A program made the position numbers and the translations under genes. DNA of 64,000 nucleotides from Pseudomonas fluorescens (GTDB lineage: Bacteria; Pseudomonadota; Gammaproteobacteria; Pseudomonadales; Pseudomonadaceae). The notes beneath the pieces were generated by a model, which was not told where the DNA came from, searched no databases, and worked only from the letters and a program-made list of their open reading frames with translations. The DNA lies in contig LR782234.1 in the NCBI GenBank assembly GCA_902825215.1, forward strand, positions 1,488,001 through 1,552,000. Direction: 5' to 3'. Below, one piece after another: positions 1 to 9,676 of this stretch (position 1 is its first letter; every line of letters begins with the position of its first letter).

Positions 1-1
1 G

Positions 2-742
2 GCGAGCCCCGCCGAACTGTGCGAACACGCCGATATAGTGATGCTGTGCCTGGCCGACACGGCGGTGGTGCGCGAGGTGGTGTTTGGCGAGGGCGGCATC
101 GTCGAGGGCGCGAAAACCGCGCAACTGCTGGTGGATTTTTCCAGCCTCGAACCGACGGCGACCCGCGAGATGGCCGCGCAACTGGCGCAGCGAACCGGCA
201 TGGGCTGGCTCGACGCCCCGGTGTCCGGCGGCGTGATCGGCGCCGAGGCGGGCAGCCTGGCGATCATGGTCGGCGGCGCGGTGGCGGATCTTGAGCGGGT
301 GCGCCCGGTGCTGCTGAGTCTTGGTCAGCGCGTCACGCACATGGGCGGCGTCGGCGCCGGCCAGGTCACCAAGGCGTGCAACCAGATGATTGTCGCCTGC
401 AACGCGCTGGTGATTGCCGAAGTGGTGGCGCTGGCGGAACAGGCCGGGGTCGATGCCAGCCTGCTCGCCGACGCGCTGGCCGGTGGGTTTGCCGATTCGA
501 AACCGCTGCAGATTCTTGTCCCGCAGATGGCCGAGAGTCGTTTCGAACCGATCAAATGGCACGTGCGCACGCTGCTCAAGGATCTCGACACGGCGGTGAA
601 GTTTTCCCGTGAACAGGGTTCGGCGACGCCGCTCAGCGGATTGGCCGCACAACTGATGCGCCTGCATGGGGCGCAGGGCTATCTGGCGCAGGACCCAGCG
701 ACACTGGTGCAAATGTACCGCGCGCCAGCAACAACGGATTGA
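2..742 (+). CDS. NAD(P)-dependent 3-hydroxyisobutyrate dehydrogenase-family oxidoreductase, 5' truncated
   Basis: The reading frame is already open at the window edge, so the N-terminal Rossmann half with the dinucleotide-binding motif lies outside. Visible are the end of the Rossmann fold (IVMLCLAD), the family substrate-binding signature DAPVSGG followed by AGSLAIMVGG, and the catalytic-lysine segment GAGQVTKACNQM. These belong to beta-hydroxyacid dehydrogenases such as 3-hydroxyisobutyrate dehydrogenase and tartronate semialdehyde reductase; the substrate cannot be fixed from this part. The last 110 bp overlap the 3' end of the convergent GGDEF-EAL gene. Confidence 0.88.
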   Translation, partial: ASPAELCEHADIVMLCLADTAVVREVVFGEGGIVEGAKTAQLLVDFSSLEPTATREMAAQLAQRTGMGWLDAPVSGGVIGAEAGSLAIMVGGAVADLERVRPVLLSLGQRVTHMGGVGAGQVTKACNQMIVACNALVIAEVVALAEQAGVDASLLADALAGGFADSKPLQILVPQMAESRFEPIKWHVRTLLKDLDTAVKFSREQGSATPLSGLAAQLMRLHGAQGYLAQDPATLVQMYRAPATTD

Positions 743-2915
743 ACGCCGGCGACGCTCTGCGCTGGTTGATTTCCTCCAGCACCGGGCGCAGCTCATTGAG
801 CGGCACCGGTCGGCTGAGCAAGTAACCCTGAATGAAATCGCAGCCCGAACGCTCGAGAAACTCGTACTGCTCCAGGCTTTCCACGCCTTCGGTGACCACT
901 TGCAGATGCAGGGTGTGCGCCATGACGATAATCGCCTGGACGATCTCCGTGTCCGCCGTGGCCTTGGGGATGTCGAGGATGAACGAACGGTCGATTTTCA
1001 AGGTGTTGAGCGGCAGGCGCTTGAGGTAGGCCAGCGACGAATAGCCGGTACCGAAGTCGTCGATCGACAGCGACACGCCCAGCGCGCGGATCTGTCGCAA
1101 CAGCACCAGGGTGTTGGCGATGTTGCCCATCAGCGCATTTTCGGTGACCTCCAGCTCCAGCCGTTCCGGCGCCACCCCGGCGCTGCGCAGGGCGTGTTCG
1201 ATTTCATCGGCCAGCTCTTCGCGGGCCAGATTCAGCGGCGAGCAGTTCCAGGCGATTTTCAGCTCCTCGCAGCCATGGCTGGATAGCTCGCCGAGATCAC
1301 GACAGGCGCGCCGCAGCACCCAGTTGTCGAGCTCGGCGATCAGGCCGTTGCTCTCGGCGATGGCGATGAAACGATCCGGGGTCAGCAAACCGTGCAACGG
1401 GTGCTGCCAGCGGATCAGCGCCTCGAGCTTGGTGACGCGACCGGTTTTCAGTTCGAAGATCGGCTGGTAGTAGAGCATCAGACCGTTTTCTTCGCGCAGG
1501 GCCTGGCGCAATTCTTCCTCGAGTTGCAACTCCAGGGTCGCACGGCTTTTCAGGCTGGGATTGAAAAAATGCAGGCCATTGCGCCCGGCATTCTTCGATT
1601 GATACAGCGCCAGATCGGCGTGCTTGAGCAGTTCCTCACAGGTGCTGCCATCGTCGGGGAACAGGCTGATACCGATGCTGGTGGTCATCACCATGCGCCG
1701 CCCGGCCAGTTCGATCGGCTCTTTCATCTTGAGCATGATGCGCTGCGCCATGTGACGCGCCTCTTCGCGTTCGTGCAGGTTGATCAGCAGGCAGAACTCG
1801 TCGCCGCCGAAGCGCGCGACCACGTCTTCATGGCTGCGCACCGAGCCTTTGATGTGACTGGCGATGACTTTGAGCAACGCATCACCGGCGTCATGGCCAA
1901 GGCTGTCATTGATCCGTTTGAAATGGTCGATGTCGAGAAACATCACCGCGAGCATGCCGCCTTCGCTGGTTTTCTGGTTGAGCTTTTCCGCGAAGATCTG
2001 GTTGAAACCGCGGCGGTTGGTCAGGTTGGTCAGCGCGTCGTAGTTGGCCGCTTGCTGCAGCGACATGCGCGCCTGGTCGAGTTGGCTGAGGAGGGCGTTG
2101 ACCCGGCGCAGGTCTTGTTCCTTGTTTTGCAGCTTCTTGTCGGCGAGGGCGGCGCTGATGGCACTGCCCAGTATCAACAGGATGATCAGCGCCACGGTCA
2201 GGCCCAGTTGCAGATGCCCGGTTGCACCGCCGCTCGCTGCCATGCCGCCCTCGGGTATGACCAGGTTCAGTGCAGCCATGCCGGTAAAATGCATGCTGAT
2301 GATGCCAGCGCCGAGAATCAACGCAGCGCTGTATTTGAGCAATTGATGGGCCACGCCGCTGCCTTCGCTCAAATAGCGGGCGACCCACAGCGCGGCGAAA
2401 CTGGCACCGATGGCGATCAGCACCGACAACGCGAACAGTCCCGGATGGTAATAAGTGGTAGCGCTCGATTTCATCGCCGCCATGCCCACGTAATGCATGC
2501 CGGCGATCCCCAGGCCAATGACACACGCCGTTTTCAGGCAGCGCAGCGCACTGGGCTGGACCTCGCTCAGGGTTTGCATGGCGAGCCAGGAGGCGAGCAG
2601 GGCGATCAGCAGGGAGAAGAGGGTGATGCCGAGGTCATACTCGATATCGATGGGCGTCTGAAAAGCCAACATGCTGATGAAATGCATGGCCCAGATGCCA
2701 CCGGCCAGACAGGTCGCGCCGATCCAGCGCCAGAGCCGCCGCGATGGCAGATCTTCGGCATGCACCACACGCTCGGCCATATCGAGCGTCGCGAAACTCG
2801 CTGCGCAGGCGACCAGATAGGCCGCCAGCACCAGCAACGGGTTGTGAGTGCAATCGAGAATGACCTGCCCGCGCGCCGGCAGCTCGGTAACAAAATGCAA
2901 ACCAAGCCACTCCAT
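633..2915 (-). CDS. MHYT-GGDEF-EAL membrane c-di-GMP turnover protein (MucR-like)
   Basis: The 760-residue protein begins with an integral-membrane MHYT sensor of about seven helices (residues 25-255). It contains the repeated motifs MHFISM, MHYVGM and MHFTGM, thought to bind a metal and sense a diatomic gas. A GGDEF domain follows (GGDEF at 370-374), then an EAL domain (EAL at 498-500, with DDFGTG, TEGVES and IQGYLL). Both active-site motifs are intact. The inhibitory RxxD site is not canonical: the arginine is one residue out of register (RSHED). The domain order matches P. aeruginosa MucR, which supplies c-di-GMP for alginate synthesis; orthology is inferred. The C-terminal 110 bp overlap the convergent dehydrogenase. 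Confidence 0.93.
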   Translation of the reverse strand: MEWLGLHFVTELPARGQVILDCTHNPLLVLAAYLVACAASFATLDMAERVVHAEDLPSRRLWRWIGATCLAGGIWAMHFISMLAFQTPIDIEYDLGITLFSLLIALLASWLAMQTLSEVQPSALRCLKTACVIGLGIAGMHYVGMAAMKSSATTYYHPGLFALSVLIAIGASFAALWVARYLSEGSGVAHQLLKYSAALILGAGIISMHFTGMAALNLVIPEGGMAASGGATGHLQLGLTVALIILLILGSAISAALADKKLQNKEQDLRRVNALLSQLDQARMSLQQAANYDALTNLTNRRGFNQIFAEKLNQKTSEGGMLAVMFLDIDHFKRINDSLGHDAGDALLKVIASHIKGSVRSHEDVVARFGGDEFCLLINLHEREEARHMAQRIMLKMKEPIELAGRRMVMTTSIGISLFPDDGSTCEELLKHADLALYQSKNAGRNGLHFFNPSLKSRATLELQLEEELRQALREENGLMLYYQPIFELKTGRVTKLEALIRWQHPLHGLLTPDRFIAIAESNGLIAELDNWVLRRACRDLGELSSHGCEELKIAWNCSPLNLAREELADEIEHALRSAGVAPERLELEVTENALMGNIANTLVLLRQIRALGVSLSIDDFGTGYSSLAYLKRLPLNTLKIDRSFILDIPKATADTEIVQAIIVMAHTLHLQVVTEGVESLEQYEFLERSGCDFIQGYLLSRPVPLNELRPVLEEINQRRASPAFNPLLLARGTFAPVSLGPAPDSPAPHAGASVVRPIR

Positions 2916-3063
2916 AGCGTGCCCCGTCTCTGAAGTCGTCCTTTCTGCGCGTTCAACGCAGGCGAATGACTGGAGTATAGAGGCGGATTTCAGGCTGCAA
3001 GGCGTAGTGGCATATTGGTGCTAATGAATTTGACATGAAGCTCATAGCGTTTAGCGCTAAGGC

Positions 3064-3432
3064 TTAGGCGATGCGCTCCAGAGGCAGGTCATTCCAGTGC
3101 GGATCAAGCGGCGGCAGCCCATGCGCGGCGCGGGCCTTGTCGCAGTCGGGGTTGTGTTCACCGTTCTCCCACGACGCTTCGAATTCGCGGCAGGTGCTTG
3201 AGCGTTTCTCATAGATCGTGCAGGCCACGGCGCTGCCGACCTCGCCCGCCAACGACATGCAGCGTGCGGGTTTGCGGTCGGTACCGATCATCGCCACCCG
3301 GCTCGGGGTAATTTGCGCGACCAGTTCATCGGGCACCGTACCGCCGGAGGATGCACATTCACCCCAGAAAAACGACACGCGAAAATGGGAACAGCAGGCA
3401 CCGCAATTCAGACACGGACTGACTTCAGACAT
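3064..3432 (-). CDS. YkgJ-family cysteine cluster protein
   Basis: The predicted protein of 122 residues opens with MSEVSPCLNCGACC, the CxxCxxCC cluster of the YkgJ (zinc/iron-chelating) family. Further cysteines follow in ARCMSLAG, ACTIYEKR, STCREFEA and NPDCDKAR. The spacing suggests a metal or Fe-S site, but the biochemical role is unknown. The start at 3432 was chosen because the Cys cluster then sits at the usual N-terminal position; an upstream in-frame ATG at 3501 would add 23 residues with no family-like features. It stands alone between two unrelated genes. Confidence 0.85.
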   Translation of the reverse strand: MSEVSPCLNCGACCSHFRVSFFWGECASSGGTVPDELVAQITPSRVAMIGTDRKPARCMSLAGEVGSAVACTIYEKRSSTCREFEASWENGEHNPDCDKARAAHGLPPLDPHWNDLPLERIA

Positions 3433-3733
3433 GGGCGAGGGTATCAAAGGGATTGATCGGCAGATCCGGACGGATCCGGCGGCCATTCTAGGCTTTGCCA
3501 TGGACTTGGGAAGGGGGGCGCGAAAGTATTTTTTTGTGCCCGGATTTTGCCGTGAAAGCCCCGTATGGCGGGGGATTTCAGCGTTATCAAGGGCTTACGT
3601 TTCGTTACAGTGCGATGGGCCGATATCAGGCTGACGAATGATCACAGACAGCCCTCGCGTGGCTGACTAGATTGCAGGTTCCGGGCTCGAACGCGCTGGC
3701 AGTGAAGCCCCATAACAATAAAGAGACGGACCC
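3433..3733. other. Intergenic region upstream of the MFS gene
   Basis: About 300 bp separates the YkgJ gene from the MFS gene, whose promoters must both lie here since the genes diverge. No convincing open frame, repeat or terminator was seen. A T-rich stretch near 3527-3537 is the only compositional feature. Confidence 0.5.
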
Positions 3734-5083
3734 ATGCAGAACTCGACCCAAGCGGCGAATGCCTGGCGCATTCTGTTTTTGCTGTTCCTCGCCAACCTGT
3801 TCAACTTCTTCGACCGCACCATTCCGGCGATCATCATCGAACCTATCCGCATGGAATGGCACCTCAGCGACTTTCAGCTGGGCATCGTCGGCACCGCGTT
3901 TACCATCGTCTATGCGATCGCCGGCCTGCCACTGGGACGCATGGCCGACACCGGTTCGCGCAGCAAACTGATGGGCTGGGGCCTGGCGACATGGAGCGCG
4001 CTGACCGCAGTCAATGGTCTGGTCGGCAGTTTCTGGAGCTTCCTGATCGTGCGCATGGGCATTGGCATCGGCGAAGCCAGTTATGCACCGGCGGCGAACT
4101 CGCTGATCGGCGATCTGTTTCCGGCGCACCGTCGGGCGCGCGCCATGGGCATTTTCATGCTCGGCCTGCCGCTGGGGCTGCTGCTGGCGTTCTTCACCAT
4201 CGGCGCGATGGTCAAGGCCTTCGACAGCTGGCGCGCGCCGTTCTTTATTGCCGCGGTGCCGGGGCTGATCCTTGCGGTGTTCATGTTCTTCATCAAGGAA
4301 CCCAAGCGCGGCGCGGCGGAAACCGTGCAGGTCTCGCAGGAGAAAGTCGACAAGCCGATTCGTCGCGTGCTGGCCGTGCCGACCTTCCTCTGGCTGGTGA
4401 TGGCCGGGCTGTGCTTCAACTTTGCGACCTATGCCTGCAACTCGTTTCTGGTGCCGATGCTGCAACGCTATTTCCTCATGCCGTTGCAGGAAGCGGCGGT
4501 AGCTACGGGGATTATCGTCGGCGTGACCGGGCTGGTCGGGCTGACGTTGGGCGGCTGGATCGCTGACAAGATTCATCAGCGCGTGGCGAGCGGGCGGCTG
4601 CTGTTTGCCGGGTTTAGTCTGATCATCTCGACCCTGTGTACGGCGTGGGCGCTGCATGCCGGGCGAATCGAGATTGGTGTGTTCGTCGCGGTGTTCAGCG
4701 TCGGCTGGCTGTTCGCCTATAACTTCTACACCTGCGTCTACACGGCGATTCAGGATGTAGTCGAACCGCGCCTGCGTGCGACGGCGATGGCGTTGTTCTT
4801 TGCCGGGCTGTATCTGCTCGGCGGTGGTTTGGGGCCGGTGGTGGTCGGCGGCCTGTCGGACCATTTCGCGCACACGGCAATGCTGTCGGCGGGGGCGGAG
4901 CAGATGACCGAAGCGTTCAAGGCGGTCGGCCTGCATGACGCGATGTACCTGATTCCGGTGGCGCTGTTTCTGACCATGGTGTTTCTGTTTCTGGCTTCGC
5001 GGTGTTTTGTGCGGGATGCGCAACGGATGAAGGAGGGTTTGGTCGCTGTGGTTGAGCCAGGTGCTGCGGCGGCGACTGCCTGA
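3734..5083 (+). CDS. MFS transporter, spinster-like
   Basis: The 449-residue protein has twelve predicted transmembrane helices. The early sequence FNFFDRTIPAIIIEPI resembles the spinster/hexuronate-type MFS group, followed by an A-motif region (GRMADTGSRSKLMGWG) and RMGIGIGEASYAPAANS. It is probably an inner-membrane secondary transporter for an organic anion or lipid-like solute; the substrate cannot be deduced. A purine-rich AAAGAGACGGA just upstream can serve as ribosome binding site. It is monocistronic and is followed by a REP pair and a terminator shared with rapA. Confidence 0.88.
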   Translation: MQNSTQAANAWRILFLLFLANLFNFFDRTIPAIIIEPIRMEWHLSDFQLGIVGTAFTIVYAIAGLPLGRMADTGSRSKLMGWGLATWSALTAVNGLVGSFWSFLIVRMGIGIGEASYAPAANSLIGDLFPAHRRARAMGIFMLGLPLGLLLAFFTIGAMVKAFDSWRAPFFIAAVPGLILAVFMFFIKEPKRGAAETVQVSQEKVDKPIRRVLAVPTFLWLVMAGLCFNFATYACNSFLVPMLQRYFLMPLQEAAVATGIIVGVTGLVGLTLGGWIADKIHQRVASGRLLFAGFSLIISTLCTAWALHAGRIEIGVFVAVFSVGWLFAYNFYTCVYTAIQDVVEPRLRATAMALFFAGLYLLGGGLGPVVVGGLSDHFAHTAMLSAGAEQMTEAFKAVGLHDAMYLIPVALFLTMVFLFLASRCFVRDAQRMKEGLVAVVEPGAAAATA

Positions 5084-5086
5084 TTG

Positions 5087-5180
5087 CAATCGCTGGCAAG
5101 CCAGCTCCCACAGTGATCGAGTCGTACACATAATCTGTAAACAACCCGAAACCTGTGGGAGCTGGCTTGCCAGCGATGAG
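5087..5180. repeat. REP pair (BIME), GCTGGC type
   Basis: Two REP units in inverted orientation, ATCGCTGGCAAGCCAGCTCC at 5089 and its reverse complement ending near 5177, are separated by about 40 bp. They lie just after the MFS stop codon in the convergent MFS/rapA interval. The paired arrangement is typical of BIMEs at gene ends. Confidence 0.9.
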
Positions 5181-5210
5181 GCCATTAGCTTCAGCTAATA
5201 AATAACAGGC

Positions 5211-5245
5211 AAAAAAGGCCCGCATCACTGCGGGCCTTTTTGTTT
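5211..5245. terminator. Bidirectional intrinsic terminator, MFS/rapA
   Basis: An A-run precedes GGCCCGCA, a short loop (TCAC), then TGCGGGCC and a T-run. The hairpin therefore has a U-tract on either strand. It sits 21 bp beyond the rapA stop and downstream of the MFS gene, so it can end both convergent transcripts. Confidence 0.9.
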
Positions 5246-5265
5246 TCAGCGGTGGAGCGGGGCGG

Positions 5266-8112
5266 TTAGCCCGCCACCAGCACCCGAATCGCTTCCAGAC
5301 GCAACGCCGCTTTATCCAGCATCGCCAGACCCTGCTCACGCTGAGTGCGCAACGCTTCCAGTTCGCTGTCGCGCACGGTCGGGTTGACCGCTTGCAACGC
5401 GGTCAGGCGCGCCAGTTCTTCGTCGGTGTCGGCGGCCAGACGACGACGCGCCTCGGCCACGCGCTCGGCATGACGCGGGGCGATCTTGTCTTCGCCGGCG
5501 TTGATCCGCGGCGTCAGCTGATCGCGCTGGGCCTGGATGAACTTGTTGGCGCTGGCGCGCGGCACGCTTTCCAGCTGATCGTTGAGGGTTTCGAAGGATA
5601 CCCGTGGCGACAGGTCGTTGCCGTTGGCATCGAGCAGGCAGCGCAGCGCCGCCGGCGGCAGGTAGCGGCCCAGCTGCAGCGAACGCGGGGCGACCACTTC
5701 GCTGACATACAGCAGTTCCAGCAACACGGTGCCCGGTTTCAACGCCTTGTTCTTGATCAGCGCGACGGCGGTGTTGCCCATCGAACCGGACAGCACCAGG
5801 TCCATGCCGCCCTGCACCATCGGGTGCTCCCAGGTGATGAACTGCATGTCTTCGCGCGACAGCGCCTGGTTACGGTCGTAGGTGATGGTCACACCTTCGT
5901 CGTCGCCCAGCGGGAAGCTGGCGTCGAGCATCTTCTCGCTCGGCTTGAGGATCAGCGCGTTTTCCGAATGGTCTTCGCTGTCGATGCCGAACGCGTCGAA
6001 CAGGGTTTCCATGTAGATCGGCAGGGCGAACTGGTCGTCCTGCTCAAGAATCGCTTCGACCAGCGCTTCACCTTCGCCAGCGCCACCGGAGTTGAGCTCC
6101 AGCAAACGGTCGCGACCAGTATGCAACTCAGCTTCCAGACGCTCACGCTCGGCGCGTGCTTCGTCGATCAGCGCTTGCCACTCGCCGTCGTCGGCTTCTT
6201 CGAGCAGCGGCAGCAGGCGCGGGCCGAACTGATGCTGCAAGGCGTTGCCGGTCGGGCAAGTGTTGAGGAACGCGTTCAGCGCTTCGTGGTACCACTGGAA
6301 CAGACGCTCTTGCGGGCTGGTTTCCAGGTACGGCACGTGCAGTTCGATGATGTGCTTCTGGCCGATTCGGTCGAGACGACCGATACGCTGCTCGAGCAGG
6401 TCCGGGTGCGACGGCAGATCGAACAGCACCAGGTGGTGAGCGAACTGGAAGTTGCGACCTTCACTGCCGATTTCCGAGCAGATCAGCACCTGCGCGCCGA
6501 ATTCTTCGTCGGCGAAGTAGGCGGCGGCGCGGTCACGCTCAAGGATGTTCATGCCTTCGTGGAACACCGTGGCCGGGATGCCGGAGCGCACGCGCAAGGC
6601 GTCTTCCAGATCCATCGCGGTTTCGGCGTGGGCGCAGATCACCAGCACTTTGGTGCGCTTGAGCATTTTCAGCTGATCGATCAGCCACTCGACGCGCGGG
6701 TCGAATTTCCACCAGCGTTCTTCTTCGCTGGCCTCCGGCTGGGACTGGAAGCTGACTTCCGGGTACAGCTCGGCGTGTTCGCCCAACGGCAGTTCGAGGT
6801 ATTCGTCCGGGCATGGCAGCGGGTACGGGTGCAGCTTGCGCTCCGGGAAACCCTGCACGGCGGCACGGGTGTTACGGAACAGCACGCGGCCAGTGCCGTG
6901 GCGATCGAGCAGTTCACGCACCAGACGCGCGCTGGCTTCGGTGTCGCCATCGTTGACTGCGGTCAGCAAGGCTTCGCCTTCGTTGCCGAGGAAACCGTGA
7001 ATGGTCTTGTGCGCTGCGGGCGAGAGGCGGCCCTTGTCGAGCAGTTCCTGAACCGCTTCGGCGACCGGGCGATAGTTGTCGCTTTCGGCGCGGAACGCCG
7101 CCAGGTCATGGAAACGGTTCGGGTCGAGCAGGCGCAGACGCGCGAAGTGGCTGTCCTGACCAAGTTGTTCCGGGGTAGCGGTGAGCAGCAGCACGCCCGG
7201 GATGACTTCGGCCAGTTGCTCGACCAGCGAGTATTCCGGGCTGGCCTTTTCTTCGTGCCAGACCAGGTGGTGCGCTTCGTCGACCACCAGCAGATCCCAA
7301 CCGGCAGCGAACAGTGCGTCCTGAGCCTTTTCGTCGTCGACCAGCCATTCCAGCGCGACCAGCGCCAGTTGCGTGTCTTCGAACGGGTTGGTGGCATCGC
7401 TTTCGATGAAGCGTTCTTCGTCGAACAGCGCGACCTGCAGGTTGAAACGGCGGCGCATTTCCACCAGCCACTGGTGCTGGAGGTTTTCCGGAACGAGGAT
7501 CAGCACGCGGTTGGCGCGGCCGGACAGCAGTTGGCGGTGGATCACCAGACCGGCTTCGATGGTTTTACCCAGCCCCACTTCGTCCGCCAGCAGTACGCGC
7601 GGCGCGATGCGGTCGGCAACTTCACGGGCGATGTGCAACTGGTGCGCGATCGGTTGTGCGCGAACGCCACCCAGGCCCCACAGCGAGGACTGCAACTGGC
7701 GGCTGGTGTGTTCCAGGGTGTTGTAGCGCAGGGAGAACCACGGCAGCGGATCGATCTGCCCGGCGAACAGGCGGTCGCTGGCCAGACGGAACTGAATGAA
7801 GTTCGACAGCTGGGTTTCCGGCAGTGTGACGGCTTCGTTCTGCCCGTTGAGACCGTGATAGACCATCAGCCCGTCGACATCGTCGACCTGCTGCACGGTC
7901 ATCTTCCAGCCTTCGAAGTGGGTGATGCTGTCACCCGGCGAAAACCGCACGCGGGTCAGGGGCGCATTCCGTAGCGCGTACTGGCGGGTTTCGCCAGTGG
8001 CCGGGTAAAGCACGGTCAACAAGCGGCCGTCCTGTGCCAGAACGGTGCCTAAACCAAGCTCTGCTTCGCTGTCACTGATCCAGCGTTGCCCCGGTTGATA
8101 CTGCTGCGCCAT
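5266..8112 (-). CDS. rapA: RNA polymerase-associated ATPase RapA (HepA)
   Basis: The protein has 948 residues, close to the usual 968 of E. coli RapA. It is an SWI2/SNF2-type ATPase that binds core RNA polymerase and promotes its recycling. Order: N-terminal tandem Tudor-like region ([13 protein letters not shown], residues 1-105), helicase lobe 1 with Walker A DEVGLGKT (177-184) and DEAH (278-281), helicase lobe 2 with [17 protein letters not shown] and the arginine-finger motif [11 protein letters not shown], then the RapA C-terminal domain. The start MAQQYQPGQ is the conserved family start. It is a single gene, ended by the shared terminator at 5211-5245. Confidence 0.97.
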   Translation of the reverse strand: MAQQYQPGQRWISDSEAELGLGTVLAQDGRLLTVLYPATGETRQYALRNAPLTRVRFSPGDSITHFEGWKMTVQQVDDVDGLMVYHGLNGQNEAVTLPETQLSNFIQFRLASDRLFAGQIDPLPWFSLRYNTLEHTSRQLQSSLWGLGGVRAQPIAHQLHIAREVADRIAPRVLLADEVGLGKTIEAGLVIHRQLLSGRANRVLILVPENLQHQWLVEMRRRFNLQVALFDEERFIESDATNPFEDTQLALVALEWLVDDEKAQDALFAAGWDLLVVDEAHHLVWHEEKASPEYSLVEQLAEVIPGVLLLTATPEQLGQDSHFARLRLLDPNRFHDLAAFRAESDNYRPVAEAVQELLDKGRLSPAAHKTIHGFLGNEGEALLTAVNDGDTEASARLVRELLDRHGTGRVLFRNTRAAVQGFPERKLHPYPLPCPDEYLELPLGEHAELYPEVSFQSQPEASEEERWWKFDPRVEWLIDQLKMLKRTKVLVICAHAETAMDLEDALRVRSGIPATVFHEGMNILERDRAAAYFADEEFGAQVLICSEIGSEGRNFQFAHHLVLFDLPSHPDLLEQRIGRLDRIGQKHIIELHVPYLETSPQERLFQWYHEALNAFLNTCPTGNALQHQFGPRLLPLLEEADDGEWQALIDEARAERERLEAELHTGRDRLLELNSGGAGEGEALVEAILEQDDQFALPIYMETLFDAFGIDSEDHSENALILKPSEKMLDASFPLGDDEGVTITYDRNQALSREDMQFITWEHPMVQGGMDLVLSGSMGNTAVALIKNKALKPGTVLLELLYVSEVVAPRSLQLGRYLPPAALRCLLDANGNDLSPRVSFETLNDQLESVPRASANKFIQAQRDQLTPRINAGEDKIAPRHAERVAEARRRLAADTDEELARLTALQAVNPTVRDSELEALRTQREQGLAMLDKAALRLEAIRVLVAG

Positions 8113-8351
8113 GCTGCCTGACTCCCACCTTGAAAAAGCGGGCTATCTTAACGGAATGACGGCTTCAGGGCCAAAGGAATAGGAGCAGTGGCGAGCTTTT
8201 AGCTGCAAGCTGCAAGCGGGTACCGGAGCGTCAGGCGTCGGTTTTTTCCAGCGGCAGGGCACCTGTGGGTGCCAACCGGGTCACAAGTTTGCGACGGGCG
8301 GCTCAAGGCGCCTGTAGCGCAGCCGATAGCCTGCACACAGGAGACCTATAT

Positions 8352-8693
8352 ATGTTGCCACCGATGCTCCCCTTGAGCGCCGTGCCGATCACTTCCCAGC
8401 AGGATCCGATCCGCCCGCGGCCGGACATCCCTCCGGTGGTGCCGGTGCAGGAAAGCTCCAACGAAAGCACGATCGATCTGCAAAAACGCAATCCCGAAGA
8501 GGATGGCCTGTTGCTGCGCGAGGAACAGCGCCGCCAGCAGGAGCGCGAACGTCGGCGTCGCGAGGCTGATGAAGACCCGGAAGAACATCTGGCCGTCCCC
8601 GGTACCGAGCTTAATGCCGACAACACCGTGCCGGTGGTGCCGTTGATGGAAGATCAGCCGCGTCAGGGGTTGTGGGTCGATATCGAGATTTGA
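8352..8693 (+). CDS. Small conserved charged protein downstream of divergent rapA
   Basis: The protein has 113 residues, is rich in proline at the N-terminus (IRPRPDIPPVVPV) and has a strongly charged middle (EEQRRQQERERRRREADED) likely to form a helix or coiled coil. It has no signal peptide or known catalytic motif. A strong ribosome site, AGGAGA, lies just upstream of the ATG, supporting this start over an in-frame site at 8265. Homologues in pseudomonads have, as I recall, sometimes been labelled aspartate-semialdehyde dehydrogenase; nothing in this sequence supports that function. Function unknown. Confidence 0.72.
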   Translation: MLPPMLPLSAVPITSQQDPIRPRPDIPPVVPVQESSNESTIDLQKRNPEEDGLLLREEQRRQQERERRRREADEDPEEHLAVPGTELNADNTVPVVPLMEDQPRQGLWVDIEI

Positions 8694-8799
8694 TTGCGGT
8701 GCCGGTGTGGCTGGTCAGCGCTCGCGTCAAGCGGCATGATTGGCGCAGTCCTGCCGGTGATGTGGCAGTTGTGATCCTTTTCTGCGATGTACTGATGCC

Positions 8800-8961
8800 A
8801 TGAGCCAAGACGACAAACTGATCGACCTCAACAGCGAGCGCGCCAAGCGTGTGCATGACCTCAACGAGAAGCGCCTGAATGAAGTGCGCCAGGCGTTCGA
8901 GCAGGCGATGCCGTTGGGAAAAGCCAGGAAAAAGTCGAAGAACAAGCCGAAAAAGCGCTGA
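8800..8961 (+). CDS. Small basic conserved protein, 53 residues
   Basis: This short frame reads MSQDDKLIDLNSERAKRVHD, then a predicted helix (LNEKRLNEVRQAFEQAMPLG), then a lysine-rich tail (KARKKSKNKPKKR). The regular helix, basic tail and codon use typical of its neighbours make it a credible gene. The sequence before the ATG has no strong ribosome site. The basic tail suggests nucleic-acid binding, but that is inference only. Confidence 0.7.
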   Translation: MSQDDKLIDLNSERAKRVHDLNEKRLNEVRQAFEQAMPLGKARKKSKNKPKKR

Positions 8962-8977
8962 TCTCCCTCTGCATTCC

Positions 8978-8991
8978 TTGATGCAGGTCAT
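8978..8991 (+). promoter_or_regulatory. Second ANR/FNR-like half-conserved box
   Basis: TTGATGCAGGTCAT fits the TTGAT-N4-ATCAA consensus in the left half and partly in the right half (GTCAT). It lies 50 bp upstream of the better box at 9028, in the same orientation towards ccoM. On its own it would be weak. Confidence 0.4.
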
Positions 8992-9027
8992 TTAATTTCA
9001 CGTCTTTCTTTCCTTATGTTGCGGACA

Positions 9028-9041
9028 TTGATCCTGGTCAA
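9028..9041 (+). promoter_or_regulatory. ANR/FNR box of the ccoM promoter
   Basis: TTGATCCTGGTCAA differs from the ANR/FNR consensus TTGAT-N4-ATCAA at one position. A -10-like TAATTT lies at 9063-9068. A start site near 9075 would put the box centre at about -41, the class II FNR activation geometry. Oxygen-limited induction of the downstream ccoM is the inference. Confidence 0.7.
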
Positions 9042-9106
9042 TGTGCGTGCCTGTGTGTCTGCTAATTTGCACTCATCGCAGCAAAGCAGGGGCCAGGAGG
9101 CCAGTC

Positions 9107-9220
9107 ATGTTTTTCGATAACGTGGTGTTTGCCGGGGTCCTGACGGTGGGGCTGATGGTGCTGTTTTTTGCAGGGTTTGGGTTTTTTATCTGGAAGGATG
9201 CGCATAAGCGGCGCAAGTAA
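9107..9220 (+). CDS. ccoM: Cytochrome cbb3 oxidase small subunit CcoM-like, 37 residues
   Basis: The frame encodes MFFDNVVFAGVLTVGLMVLF followed by FAGFGFFIWKDAHKRRK: one transmembrane helix ending in a short positively charged tail. This matches the single-helix CcoM subunit described for the cbb3 oxidase of P. stutzeri, also encoded away from the ccoNOQP operon. An AGGAGG ribosome site lies 7 bp before the ATG, and an ANR-like box upstream agrees with the microaerobic control of cbb3 oxidases. The assignment rests on length, topology and motif recall rather than an alignment. Confidence 0.78.
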   Translation: MFFDNVVFAGVLTVGLMVLFFAGFGFFIWKDAHKRRK

Positions 9221-9676
9221 GTTCTTCTGGGTTGATGGGCACGCAAGGCATTTTGGGGCGACTTCGGTTGCCCCTTTTTTTTTTGGCCGTGGCGGCCTTT
9301 GGGCCGACCAGGCTCTTGGGGTTTTGGGTGAATATCCGTTGTTTCGGGTGTTGCGGCTGGCGGTTTCGCCCTTACGGCGAGTCCCTTTTTCAGACGCCAA
9401 AAAGGAACCAAAAGGCTTTGCTCCTACGTACGGCCCTCGCAAGCTCGGGTCCCTTCGCTCCGGGATCGATCCGGGCGCAGCGGCTACGGTTTGCTTCGCT
9501 GCACCTACGTCCGCTGTGTCTGGCTGCGCCAGACGGTCGCTGCGCTCCCACGCCCGGATCAATCCCTCCACTCAGCCTTCCGATGTCGCTGGTTAGGCAA
9601 GATCAAGAGCACTCGAGCTGGCGCTCATTGTTGAGTGGTTAGAAGCGACGCATGGCTTGTGATTTGCGGTGGATTC

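Noticed and set aside
1392..2933. 513-codon plus-strand open frame
   Set aside because: It is antisense to the MHYT-GGDEF-EAL gene, with no recognisable domain.
5392..7974. 860-codon plus-strand open frame
   Set aside because: It is antisense to rapA, which has all its family motifs; long antisense frames are expected in GC-rich DNA.
9168..9642. Open frames of 136-142 codons between ccoM and pitA
   Set aside because: They lie inside the inverted-repeat arm, occur in several frames and both strands, and lack ribosome sites.
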